A stretch of DNA of 19,101 nucleotides from Gammaproteobacteria bacterium UBA7310 (GTDB taxonomy: Bacteria; Pseudomonadota; Gammaproteobacteria; Pseudomonadales; Ketobacteraceae). Where the stretch lies: NCBI GenBank assembly GCA_002471665.1, contig DKQK01000049.1:1-19101 (forward strand). The letters are read 5' to 3'. Below, in pieces: positions 1-8,043 of this stretch. The notes beneath the pieces were generated by a model, which saw only the letters and a program-made list of their open reading frames with translations, was not told where the DNA came from and searched no databases. The position numbers were made by a program, and so were the translations under genes. Positions within the stretch are counted from its first letter, which is position 1. Each line of letters starts with the position of its first letter.

Positions 1-1182
1 CTGCACCTCGGCCACCGTGTAAATACTGCCGTTGGTGGGGGTGACGATGGCATCGACCTGCTGCAGCACAGCCGCTGCCTGTTGCGCGTAGGCCTGTAAT
101 TGATACTGGGCACGAAACGTATCCAGGGCAGAGGGTTGGCTGCCGCTGCCGATGATGGTGCGGATCACCGGCAACAGGGCGTCTGGTGCGGATTCAATTA
201 AGGCTTGGGTTGCCAGATAGCGTTCTGCCACCCAGGGGCCCTCATACAGCAGCCGGGCCGCGCTGCGAAAGGGTTCAAAATCAATCTCCACCAGTTCGGC
301 ACCCAGATCACGCAACGGTTGCAGGCCGGCGGTAAACAGGGCCTCGGCTTCGGTGTTGCCGAAAAAATTCAGTTGCGAGGCAGGGGGTACCCCAATGCGC
401 AGGGCTCCGCTGTGTGAGTTGAAATAGCGTTTGCTGTTGGCATAGGGGTTGGCGCGGGCGTAAGGATCCTGCGGGTCGAACTGAGCGGCCACATCAAACA
501 CGGTATTGGCGTCGTCCACCGTGAGCGCAAAAATGGAAACGCAATCCAGGCTACGGCAGGCGGGAACCACGCCCCGTGTACTGAGCACGCCCTTGCTGGG
601 CTTCAGGCCCACGATATTATTCAGCGAAGCCGGCACCCGTCCGGAACCGGCGGTGTCGGTGCCCAATGAAAAGCTCACCAGTGCCTTGGCCACGGTGACG
701 GCCGAGCCTGCACTGGACCCACCGGATACGTATTCGCTGTTGAGCGCGTTATGGCATGGGCCCCAGGGCTGCGGCGAACGCACACCCACCAGGCCGGTAG
801 CGAACTGATCCAGATTGCTTTTGCCCAGGGGCAGGGCACCGGCAGCCAGCAACTGCTGGACCACAAACGCGTGCTGCTGCGGTGTATAAGTGAACGCCGG
901 GCAGGCTGCGGTGGTGGGAATGCCGGCCAGATCGATGTTGTCTTTAATGGCGAAAGGGATGCCGTAGAGCGGTAATTGCTGCGGGTTTTTGCCTTTCAGT
1001 GCTGCCAGATACGGCGCGAGTTCCGCCTCGCTGAGCAGATGTATCCAAACCGGATTGCTTTGATTCAGCGCCAGGTTGGCCTGGCGCAGACTGTGGATTA
1101 ACTGTGCCGGGGTAAAGTCACCGTTGGTGTAGTGATCCAGCAAACCGGTGATGGTCATGTTAATGGTGGTGAGATCCAACAT
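1..1182 (-). CDS. atzF: Allophanate hydrolase (amidase-signature family), C-terminus cut by window edge
   Basis: Hydrolyses allophanate to ammonium and CO2 in the cytoplasm, the last step of urea-amidolyase-type and guanidine-degradation routes. The first 394 residues are visible; the family is usually about 600, so the C-terminal domain lies outside the window. The amidase-signature Ser-cisSer-Lys triad is intact: Lys80 in FAIKDNID, Ser157 in SGGSSAGS and Ser180 in DTAGSGR. The ATG at 1182 is preceded by CAGGAG about 5 nt upstream and lies 11 bp after the carboxylase stop, so it is the last visible gene of the operon and is probably translationally coupled. A general amidase is the alternative, but the position directly behind a urea/guanidine carboxylase makes allophanate hydrolase very likely. 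Confidence 0.93.
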   Translation of the reverse strand, partial: MLDLTTINMTITGLLDHYTNGDFTPAQLIHSLRQANLALNQSNPVWIHLLSEAELAPYLAALKGKNPQQLPLYGIPFAIKDNIDLAGIPTTAACPAFTYTPQQHAFVVQQLLAAGALPLGKSNLDQFATGLVGVRSPQPWGPCHNALNSEYVSGGSSAGSAVTVAKALVSFSLGTDTAGSGRVPASLNNIVGLKPSKGVLSTRGVVPACRSLDCVSIFALTVDDANTVFDVAAQFDPQDPYARANPYANSKRYFNSHSGALRIGVPPASQLNFFGNTEAEALFTAGLQPLRDLGAELVEIDFEPFRSAARLLYEGPWVAERYLATQALIESAPDALLPVIRTIIGSGSQPSALDTFRAQYQLQAYAQQAAAVLQQVDAIVTPTNGSIYTVAEVQ

Positions 1183-1193
1183 AATGGCTCCTG

Positions 1194-4100
1194 CTACGAA
1201 TCCTGCTCCAGAATTAAAAGAGGTTGGCCGGCATTCACCTGCTGGCCCTGTGTGCGACACAGTGATTGCACTGTTCCGCTTTCCGGTGTGGTGATCTCAA
1301 TTTCCATTTTCATGGATTCCAGCACGCACACCACCTGCCCGGTGCTGACCCGATCCCCGGCGTTGACTTTCCATTGCCACAGGTTGCCGGCAACATGACT
1401 GTCGATGGCGATGCAGCCCGGGGCCAGGGTCTGCTCCCCCGCGGACTGGTCCTGGATAGCGGGTTCGGAATCAAAATGAAACTGACCGCTGTCGATCCAG
1501 TGCTGTAGTTCGGTTTCAAAGGCAGCATTGCGGCGGGTGGTGAACTGCTCGATGTCCGTTTGATGCTGTGCCAAAAACGCCTGGTACTGTTTCAAGCTGA
1601 AACTGGTTTCCTCAATCTTCAGCGGATAGTGTCCACGGGGAAACTGGTGTCGTATCGTTTTCAGTTCATCGGCGCTGACTTCATAAAATTTTATCTGGTC
1701 AAAGAAGCGCAGCAACCAGGGCTGTTCAAATTCCGGGGTTTTGCGATAGCGGTTCCACATTTGCAGGGTGCGGCCCACAAACTGATAGCCTCCCGGGCCT
1801 TCCATGCCGTACACGCACAGGTAAGAACCGCCGATGCCGACGGAATTTTCCGCAGTCCAGGTGCGGGCCGGGTTGTATTTGGTGGTGACCAGTCGGTGGC
1901 GGGGGTCCAGTGGTGTGGCCACCGGTGCACCCAGATACACATCGCCCAACCCCATCACCACATAGTGGGCATCAAATACAATGCGTTTGACGTCGGCTAT
2001 GCTGTGCAAGCCGTTGATCCGGCGGATGAACTCGATATTGCTGGGGCACCAGGGGGCATCCTTGCGCACCGACTGCATGTATTTTTCGATGGCGATGCGG
2101 CAGGCCTCGTCATCCCAGCTCAAGGGTATATGAACAATGCGTGAGGGCACCGTCAGATCATCGTGGCGCTGCAGCTCCTGCTCAGCCGCCTTCAATATCG
2201 CAATCAGATCATCCAGCAGCAGTTGCAGACTGTCGTAATGAATCTGTAGTGAACGGATGCCGGGTGTCAGTTCTTTCAGTGCCGCCAAGGCCGGGTTGCG
2301 GTGCTTGTTGTCCTGCAACCACAACATCAGGGTGTGCACCATAAAGCGCAATTCAATATCCAGTTTTTGCGGGCCGTATTCCACCAGCAGATATTTGTCG
2401 CCGGCGGGCCGGTATACCACCTGTACGCCGTTTTGCTCCGCGCTCAATGTGCTGTGAATGGGATCCAGCGTTGACAGAGGGGCCGGTTGTGGCACAAACG
2501 GGTCGGGCGTCAGGGTTCGCAGCTGTTGCCGTTGCGCCACTTCCATCGCTTTGGCGGTGTCCTGGCTGACCGGTACAAACTGAATCTTGTCGCCTGCCCG
2601 CAACTGGCCCAGTTTCCACAAATCGGCGGTCACCACCGTAGCCGGGCACACAAAGCCACCCAAAGAGGGGCCGTCGGGGCCCAGTATCACGGGCATATCA
2701 CCGGTGAAATCCACCGTACCGATGGCATAGGCGTTGTCATGAATGTTGGAGGGGTGCATGCCGGCTTCGCCACCGCTGCTGCGCGCCCACTTGGGCTTGG
2801 GCCCGATCAAACGCACGCCGGTACGGCTGGAGTTGTAGTGCACCTCCCAGTTGGCGGCAAAAAAATTCTCGATATCATCACCGGTAAAGAAATCCGGGGC
2901 ACCATGGGGGCCGTAGGTGACGTGCAGTTGCCACTGGGTTTGGATGCTGGGCCGCAGTGCCGCGGGTAAGGTGGGTGATGGCAACGTGCCGGTGGGGTTG
3001 CCGGCGGGTTGCAGCATATGCAGCACGTCGCCGCTGCGCAGGGCCCGTCCACTGAAACCGCCAAACTGGCCCAGGGTAAACGTGGCCCGCGAACCAAGGT
3101 ACAGGTTGCCGTCCAGGCCCCCGCTGACCAACAGATAGGCGCGGGCACCGGCGCCTTGCACCTTACCCAGTTTCAATACCTGGCCTGGCTGTGCCTGTTG
3201 CACCTGCCAGCAGGTCACCGGCGCTTCATCCAGCTGAGCCTCCAGCGTCGCGCCGGTAATGATAAAGCGCACCGCCTGATTGAATTGCAGGGTGGGGCCG
3301 TTCACTGTGATCTCAAGGCCCGCGGCCTGTTCCGGATTCTGCAACAGGCGATTGCCCAGTCGGAAGGAGTAGTTGTCGAAGGGGCCGGACGGGGGCACAC
3401 CCACATCCCAGTAACCACTGCGCCCGGGATAGTCCTGGATGGTGGTCAGGGTGCCGGGCAGGATGACGTCGATGGTGGCCGGGTGGTACGCCAGATCGTT
3501 GAGGTAGCGGGTATGAATGCGGCCTTGTTGAAACACCTCTGTCTGGAGAATGGTGTGAACATAGTCGATGTTGGTTTCAATGCCCTGAATGGTGCATTGC
3601 TGTAGCGTACTCTGCAGTGCCGCCAGCGCCTGTTGCCGTGTTTCGGCCCAGGTGATCACTTTCGCCAGCATGGGATCAAAGTAAGGCGACACCTCCAGAC
3701 CGGCACTGATCCAGTGATCAATGCGCAGTTGCCTGCCATCAGCCTGGGGCAGTTCCACCGCCGAAAGCAGACCGGCACAGGGCTGGAAGTTGCGCTGTGG
3801 ATTTTCGGCGTAAACGCGGGCCTGTATGGCGTGTCCCCGGGGTACCAAGTTGTCGGTCAGTGTCTCCAGGTCTGTCAGTTCGCCGGCCGCCAGTTGCACC
3901 ATCCACTGCACCAGATCCACACCATAGATCTGTTCGGTTACACCGTGCTCCACCTGCAGTCGCGTATTGACCTCAAGAAAGTAAAACGTCTGTGCTGACT
4001 GATCGTAAATGAATTCCACGGTGCCGGCGTTGCGATAGTTCACCGCGCTTACCAGTCGTTTGGCCACGCTCTGCAAAGTGTGGCGCACCTCATCGCTCAA

Positions 4101-4835
4101 ATTGGGGGCCGGGGTTTCTTCCAGGACTTTCTGGTTGCGGCGTTGGGCGGAACAATCCCGCTCACCCAGGGCCACGGCTTTACCCCGGCCATCTCCAAAT
4201 ACCTGAACTTCAATATGACGGGCGTGCTCAATGTATTTTTCCAGGAACACACCATCGTTGCTGAAGTTATTGACGCTCAGGCGTTTCACGCTGTCAAAGG
4301 CGCTTGTAAGCTGGCTGCGGTCATAACAGGTTTGCATGCCGATGCCGCCGCCACCGGCGGTACTCTTCAGCATTACGGGGTAACCAATGTCTTCGGCGGC
4401 GTCCAGCGCAGCCTGCAGCGTGGTCAGCAGATCCGTGCCCGGCAACAGGGGCACCTGGCTGTTGCGGGCCACTTCCCGGGCGGTGTGTTTTAAGCCGAAC
4501 ACCCGCATCTGTTCTGCTGTGGGGCCGATAAAGGCAATGCCACAGGCTTCGCAGCGTTCGACGAATTCAGGGTTTTCACTGAGAAAACCATAACCCGGGT
4601 GCACGGCGTCGATGGCGTGCTGCTGCATGATGGCAAACAGTTTGCCTTGGTTAAGGTAGGTGTCTTTGGCGTTGCCGCTTCCCAGGCTGAAGGCACTGTC
4701 AGCCTGCTGCACATGCAGCGAATCAGCATCCGCTTCGGCGTAAACCGCAACCGCGTGGATACCCATTGTTTGCAGCGTTCGTATCACCCTTACCGCAATG
4801 GCGCCTCGATTGGCAATCAGAACTTTCTTCAACAT
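1194..4835 (-). CDS. uca: Biotin-dependent urea carboxylase family enzyme, probably guanidine carboxylase
   Basis: ATP- and biotin-dependent carboxylase of 1213 aa, close to the usual length of about 1200. Domains in order: biotin carboxylase/ATP-grasp (about 1-450, glycine-rich loop GGGGIGMQ at 161-168, EVNTRLQVEH at 288-297); a KipA/AHS2-like carboxyltransferase half beginning near 455 (DVILPGTLTTIQDYP); a KipI/AHS1-like half from about 800 to 1110 (including GIGGSYLCVYGMEGPGGYQF); and a C-terminal biotinyl domain with SMKM and biotinyl Lys1176. Sequence family alone says urea carboxylase. Published work shows that homologues under guanidine-I riboswitches, next to a DUF1989 pair, are guanidine carboxylases, and this operon has both marks. 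A pocket Asp/Asn difference is reported to separate the two activities; I could not place it without an alignment. The gene is followed after 11 bp by allophanate hydrolase. Confidence 0.92.
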   Translation of the reverse strand: MLKKVLIANRGAIAVRVIRTLQTMGIHAVAVYAEADADSLHVQQADSAFSLGSGNAKDTYLNQGKLFAIMQQHAIDAVHPGYGFLSENPEFVERCEACGIAFIGPTAEQMRVFGLKHTAREVARNSQVPLLPGTDLLTTLQAALDAAEDIGYPVMLKSTAGGGGIGMQTCYDRSQLTSAFDSVKRLSVNNFSNDGVFLEKYIEHARHIEVQVFGDGRGKAVALGERDCSAQRRNQKVLEETPAPNLSDEVRHTLQSVAKRLVSAVNYRNAGTVEFIYDQSAQTFYFLEVNTRLQVEHGVTEQIYGVDLVQWMVQLAAGELTDLETLTDNLVPRGHAIQARVYAENPQRNFQPCAGLLSAVELPQADGRQLRIDHWISAGLEVSPYFDPMLAKVITWAETRQQALAALQSTLQQCTIQGIETNIDYVHTILQTEVFQQGRIHTRYLNDLAYHPATIDVILPGTLTTIQDYPGRSGYWDVGVPPSGPFDNYSFRLGNRLLQNPEQAAGLEITVNGPTLQFNQAVRFIITGATLEAQLDEAPVTCWQVQQAQPGQVLKLGKVQGAGARAYLLVSGGLDGNLYLGSRATFTLGQFGGFSGRALRSGDVLHMLQPAGNPTGTLPSPTLPAALRPSIQTQWQLHVTYGPHGAPDFFTGDDIENFFAANWEVHYNSSRTGVRLIGPKPKWARSSGGEAGMHPSNIHDNAYAIGTVDFTGDMPVILGPDGPSLGGFVCPATVVTADLWKLGQLRAGDKIQFVPVSQDTAKAMEVAQRQQLRTLTPDPFVPQPAPLSTLDPIHSTLSAEQNGVQVVYRPAGDKYLLVEYGPQKLDIELRFMVHTLMLWLQDNKHRNPALAALKELTPGIRSLQIHYDSLQLLLDDLIAILKAAEQELQRHDDLTVPSRIVHIPLSWDDEACRIAIEKYMQSVRKDAPWCPSNIEFIRRINGLHSIADVKRIVFDAHYVVMGLGDVYLGAPVATPLDPRHRLVTTKYNPARTWTAENSVGIGGSYLCVYGMEGPGGYQFVGRTLQMWNRYRKTPEFEQPWLLRFFDQIKFYEVSADELKTIRHQFPRGHYPLKIEETSFSLKQYQAFLAQHQTDIEQFTTRRNAAFETELQHWIDSGQFHFDSEPAIQDQSAGEQTLAPGCIAIDSHVAGNLWQWKVNAGDRVSTGQVVCVLESMKMEIEITTPESGTVQSLCRTQGQQVNAGQPLLILEQDS

Positions 4836-4847
4836 ATCAGGTCAATG

Positions 4848-4893
4848 GCGGGTCGTCCCGCTGTGAGTAACTGAATCAGGCCGTCCTGATCAG
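4848..4893 (-). other. Two adjacent hairpins in the spacer between cgdB and the carboxylase gene
   Basis: The 79-nt gap between the upstream DUF1989 gene and the carboxylase start is the second-longest in the operon. It holds two inverted repeats. Positions 4871-4880 and 4885-4893 pair as nine base pairs with one bulged base around a 4-nt loop. Positions 4848-4852 and 4857-4861 form a five-pair GC-rich stem with a 4-nt loop. Neither is followed by a T-run on the minus strand, so an intrinsic terminator is unlikely. An RNA processing or stability role, or tuning of carboxylase translation, is possible. I see no good Shine-Dalgarno before the carboxylase ATG. Confidence 0.5.
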
Positions 4894-4914
4894 TGGTGAG
4901 TCGGAGGGGTTGCG

Positions 4915-5556
4915 TTACTGATCCCAGACCAGTATTTCCACCGGAGTGGGGTTATAGCCATTGCACGGATTGTTAAGTTGAGGGCAGTTGGAAATCAACA
5001 CAATCACGTCCATCTCGGCGCGCAATTCCACGTATTTTCCCGGCGCGGAAATACCATCTTCAAAGGTCAGGCCGCCTTCACTGGTGACCGGAACATTCAT
5101 GAAGAAATTAATATTGTGGGTGATGTCCCGTTTGCTGAGCCCCAGTGCTTCATGTTCGGCAATGGCCAGCATCCAGCTGTCGCGACAGGCGTGCATGCAG
5201 CGCTTTTCCAGGTCATAGCGCACCGTGTTGCTCTCGGTGGCACAGGCTCCGCCCAGGGTGTCGTGGCGGCCGCAGGTGTCGGCGACGATGGTCAACATGG
5301 TATTGCCCAGATTGGACAGTAATTCTGTGCCGGCTGTAAGATAAACATTGCCCTGCTCGCGAATGGTATCCATGGCACTGTAGCGCTCAGAGACATCGGC
5401 GGCATTATAAAACAGGGTGTCGGCGGCCTGGTTGCCTTCCAGATCCAGAATGCGAAAGATCTGTCCGGCCTCTACGATCTTGAGAAAATATTCCCCGGCC
5501 GGGACCACTTCACTGAAGACGGCAGTGGATGCTTGTAATGGGCTTTCCACGATCAT
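4915..5556 (-). CDS. cgdB: DUF1989 protein UAAP2, probable carboxyguanidine deiminase subunit CgdB
   Basis: A 213-aa soluble protein of the DUF1989 family, formerly called urea-carboxylase-associated protein 2. In characterised guanidine-degrading bacteria, a pair of such proteins converts carboxyguanidine to allophanate with release of ammonia, linking the carboxylase to allophanate hydrolase. The conserved block DTCGRHDTLGGAC is at 93-105, with His and Cys residues that could bind metal. NQAADTLFYN (42-51) is typical of the family's N-terminal part. The ATG at 5556 has AGGAGG 8 nt upstream, and this Shine-Dalgarno overlaps the TAG stop of the preceding gene, so the two subunits are probably made together. 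The A/B assignment follows gene order and resemblance to UAAP2, and is less certain than the family. Confidence 0.85.
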   Translation of the reverse strand: MIVESPLQASTAVFSEVVPAGEYFLKIVEAGQIFRILDLEGNQAADTLFYNAADVSERYSAMDTIREQGNVYLTAGTELLSNLGNTMLTIVADTCGRHDTLGGACATESNTVRYDLEKRCMHACRDSWMLAIAEHEALGLSKRDITHNINFFMNVPVTSEGGLTFEDGISAPGKYVELRAEMDVIVLISNCPQLNNPCNGYNPTPVEILVWDQ

Positions 5557-5568
5557 GCTGTCAGCCTC

Positions 5569-6285
5569 CTAATGAAAAAAATGGTAGAGACGGTTGTTCT
5601 CAAAACCGCGCTGGTTTTCAGGGCGCAGGTTCTTGCAGAAGTCGTCGTCGCTGACCGGTGGCGCCGCCATCATTTCGCAATGCACCGGCCTGTAGGGGTA
5701 ATCCGAAGCCGGATTCAATGGGTGCGGGCAAGTGTGCAGAATTACCAGCGTGTCCATTTCAAAACGCAGGGTGACCTGGGCACCGGCGCGGGCCGCGCTG
5801 CTGTCCAGGCTCAGGTTGCCGGCATCGTCCACCACCACTTTGCTGAACAGATTCAGGTTGGATGCCAGATCCTTACCATTGAGGCCGTACTTGGCCAATT
5901 CCACCAGAAAACTGTCATAGCCATTCTGGTGCCATTGGTTGCGGGCTGCCTGATAATCTTTTTCTCCCCACTTTTCGGCCACCATGGCTTTGTTGCTGTT
6001 GCCGCACACGGTGTCGTGCCAGCCGAAACTGTCTTCTACAATGGAGCAGAATATGCGCCCCATATCGGAATACAGACAGTTGCCCCGCGTCAGTTTGAAG
6101 GTGTGTTGACACTTCAGGGTGTCCGGTGCGTTGTATTTTTCCAGCAGGTCTTCCGGGTTGTAAAACATCATTCCCAGATTGGCACCACCCTCCACGTCGG
6201 TCAGGCGTAAGCTGGTACCGCGGCGCACCCGCAGCGACCAGTGGGCCGCAGCCGGTACCGTGTATTGATAAAGGATTTCCGTCAT
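5569..6285 (-). CDS. cgdA: DUF1989 protein UAAP1, probable carboxyguanidine deiminase subunit CgdA
   Basis: A 238-aa DUF1989 paralogue of the next gene downstream (UAAP1), thought to form the hetero-oligomeric carboxyguanidine deiminase with it. Visible marks are GGANLGMMFYNPED (33-46), YNAPDTLKCQHT (51-62), the DSFGWHDTVCG block (85-95) aligning with DTCGRHDTLGG in the partner, and a late HTCPHPLNP motif. The start ATG overlaps the ATPase stop in an ATGA arrangement, with GGAG 7 nt upstream, which implies translational coupling to the transporter. Only 12 bp separate it from cgdB. Older databases may call such proteins aminomethyltransferases; nothing in the sequence supports a folate-dependent activity. 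Confidence 0.85.
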   Translation of the reverse strand: MTEILYQYTVPAAAHWSLRVRRGTSLRLTDVEGGANLGMMFYNPEDLLEKYNAPDTLKCQHTFKLTRGNCLYSDMGRIFCSIVEDSFGWHDTVCGNSNKAMVAEKWGEKDYQAARNQWHQNGYDSFLVELAKYGLNGKDLASNLNLFSKVVVDDAGNLSLDSSAARAGAQVTLRFEMDTLVILHTCPHPLNPASDYPYRPVHCEMMAAPPVSDDDFCKNLRPENQRGFENNRLYHFFH

Positions 6286-7112
6286 GGTGTTGCTCCATCC
6301 AGTTCAGGTTGAGATTGGTCGCTGTTTGATTGCTTCAGGGCGGCGGCCGTTGCCTGCACATCCTCTTCGATAATGTTGCCGGCGTTGGGGTCCACCTCGC
6401 CGGCGGGCACGTCGTAGGTGATGCGGGCACCGAAGGCTCCCGGTGCTTGTGGGTCAAGGCGATCCTTATCGAATACCCACAGGCGGGTACCAAGGTAGAA
6501 ACCCTCTTTCAGATCATGGGTGATCATGAAAATTGTGAGTTTGTAGCGCCGCCACAGATCCTGCACCAGCAGGTGCATGTCGGCACGAATGCCCGGGTCC
6601 AGTGCGCCGAAGGGTTCGTCCAGCAACAGGATGCGGGGTTTTTTAATCAGGGCCTGGGCGATGGCCAGACGTTGCTGCATGCCACCGGATAGCTCATGGG
6701 GGTATTTGTCAACCGCATGGCTGAGCCCCACCGCCTTGATCATGGCCATCGCCTCTTCTGTCGCCTGCTGTTTGGCTGTGCCGAACAAACGCGCCAACAG
6801 TTTACTTTTTTCAAACTCCTTGGCGGCCACCACATTCTGCAGTACGGTCATATGGGGGAACACAGAGTAGCGCTGGAACACAATGCCCCGCTCCGAATCC
6901 GGTTCATAACGCAGAGCTTCGCCCGCGACGGTAATCAAGCCCCGGGTTGGGGCCTCGGTGCCCAGCAGCATTTTCAAAAACGTGGTTTTACCGCACCCGG
7001 ATGCGCCCACGATGGTAATGAACTCGCCTTCTTCCACCGTGTTGTTGATGCGTTCCAGCACCACCTGATCGCCGTATTCCTTCCACACATTATTAATGGT
7101 GATGTAGCTCAT
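6282..7112 (-). CDS. ABC importer ATP-binding protein (SsuB/TauB/NrtD type) of the guanidine operon
   Basis: A 276-aa cytoplasmic ATPase that powers the importer encoded by its two upstream neighbours. From the chosen start, Walker A is GASGCGKT at 36-43, the Q-loop is Gln80, the signature LSGGMQQR begins at 141, Walker B ILLLDE is at 161-166, D-loop GALDP follows, and the switch His is His199. The frame is open further upstream, to 7214, but that stretch lies inside the permease gene and has no family resemblance. The ATG at 7112 has GGAAGGAG 7 nt upstream and sits 2 bp after the permease stop, so I chose it. Its end overlaps cgdA by 4 bp. It belongs to the nitrate/taurine importer group often labelled 'urea carboxylase-related ABC transporter'. 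Confidence 0.93.
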   Translation of the reverse strand: MSYITINNVWKEYGDQVVLERINNTVEEGEFITIVGASGCGKTTFLKMLLGTEAPTRGLITVAGEALRYEPDSERGIVFQRYSVFPHMTVLQNVVAAKEFEKSKLLARLFGTAKQQATEEAMAMIKAVGLSHAVDKYPHELSGGMQQRLAIAQALIKKPRILLLDEPFGALDPGIRADMHLLVQDLWRRYKLTIFMITHDLKEGFYLGTRLWVFDKDRLDPQAPGAFGARITYDVPAGEVDPNAGNIIEEDVQATAAALKQSNSDQSQPELDGATP

Positions 7113-7114
7113 GA

Positions 7115-7942
7115 TCACGCTCCTTCCGGGGTTTGTGAATGGAACCAGGGATACAGCCGTTTGGACAGCACGCGCAGCAGGTAATCGATGGCAAAGGCCA
7201 GTAGGGTGATCCACAGCACATAGGGCAGGATCACATCCATGGACAGGTAGCGGCGTACCAGAAAAATGCGATAACCCAGGCCGTCGGTGGCGGCGATGGC
7301 TTCGGCGGCGATCAGAAACAGCCAGGCCGACCCCAGGGACAAACGCACGCTGGCGATCAGCCTCGGCATGACCTGTGGCAGCACCACGCGCACAATGATC
7401 TGCCAGGTGTTGGCACCCAAGGTCTGGGCCTTAATGATTTGTTCAGCGGGAATCTCCAGTGCCCTTTGCTGCATGTCACGAATCAGAAACGGGGTAATGC
7501 CGATGGCAATCAGCACGATCTTGGACAGCTCACCCAGGCCAAACACAATGAACAGTACCGGCAGTATCGCCATGGGGGGCACCAGTGAGATGGCCGTCAC
7601 CAGCGGCGAGAGGTTGGCCCGCACAAAGGGAATCACGCCGTTCATCACTCCGATGGTGAGCGCAATCAAGGCACTGATTCCCACACCGATGCCCAGCCGT
7701 TCCAGGCTGCTGGCGGTATCCTGCCAGAATACGTACTCGCCCGAGCGTTTACTGGGCTCAAACGCCATACGCTGCATGGCGTCAGTGAAGCTGCTGAACG
7801 CAGGCAATAGTTTATCGTTTGGATTTTCCGCCAGGCGGGCGTTGGAGGCCCCCACATAAAACAGCAGCAGAATCAGAAATGGAATAACGCCCAGTAACCA
7901 GCGAAACGGTTTGGTGGGATGTTGATTGATGAGCTTTTTCAT
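7115..7942 (-). CDS. ABC importer permease (SsuC/TauC type) of the guanidine operon
   Basis: Inner-membrane permease of 275 aa with about six predicted helices; the first is near 15-31. The cytoplasmic EAA loop that contacts the ATPase is recognisable at about 168-190, with KAQTLGANTW and then LPQVMP. Family members transport nitrate, taurine, sulfonates or related small solutes; the context points to guanidine. The frame can be extended to 7990, but the first 16 codons there are not family-like, and the ATG at 7942 (MKKLINQ) has a G-rich stretch at Shine-Dalgarno distance, so I prefer it. It lies about 100 bp downstream of the binding-protein gene, beyond a strong hairpin, and 2 bp upstream of the ATPase gene. 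Confidence 0.9.
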   Translation of the reverse strand: MKKLINQHPTKPFRWLLGVIPFLILLLFYVGASNARLAENPNDKLLPAFSSFTDAMQRMAFEPSKRSGEYVFWQDTASSLERLGIGVGISALIALTIGVMNGVIPFVRANLSPLVTAISLVPPMAILPVLFIVFGLGELSKIVLIAIGITPFLIRDMQQRALEIPAEQIIKAQTLGANTWQIIVRVVLPQVMPRLIASVRLSLGSAWLFLIAAEAIAATDGLGYRIFLVRRYLSMDVILPYVLWITLLAFAIDYLLRVLSKRLYPWFHSQTPEGA

Positions 7943-8006
7943 ACAGAACCCCCAGCACAGTCGGCTAACATGAGAGACAGCAATTGTCACAACAGCAGTG
8001 AAGTGC

Positions 8007-8035
8007 CCAGGTACCGATTCAACACCGGTACCTGG
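8007..8035 (-). other. Perfect 10-bp hairpin between binding-protein and permease genes
   Basis: Positions 8007-8016 and 8026-8035 are perfect inverted complements (CCAGGTACCG/CGGTACCTGG) with a 9-nt loop. The hairpin starts about 8 nt after the binding-protein stop codon. No T-run follows on the minus strand, so it does not look like a full intrinsic terminator. Hairpins here commonly protect the 3' end of binding-protein mRNA and allow more binding protein than membrane components, as in other ABC operons. That role is inferred from position. Confidence 0.6.
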
Positions 8036-8043
8036 CGCTGGCT

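Noticed and set aside
5572..6210. Plus-strand open frame (212 codons) antisense to cgdA
   Set aside because: Fully inside a recognised DUF1989 gene on the other strand; no family resemblance.
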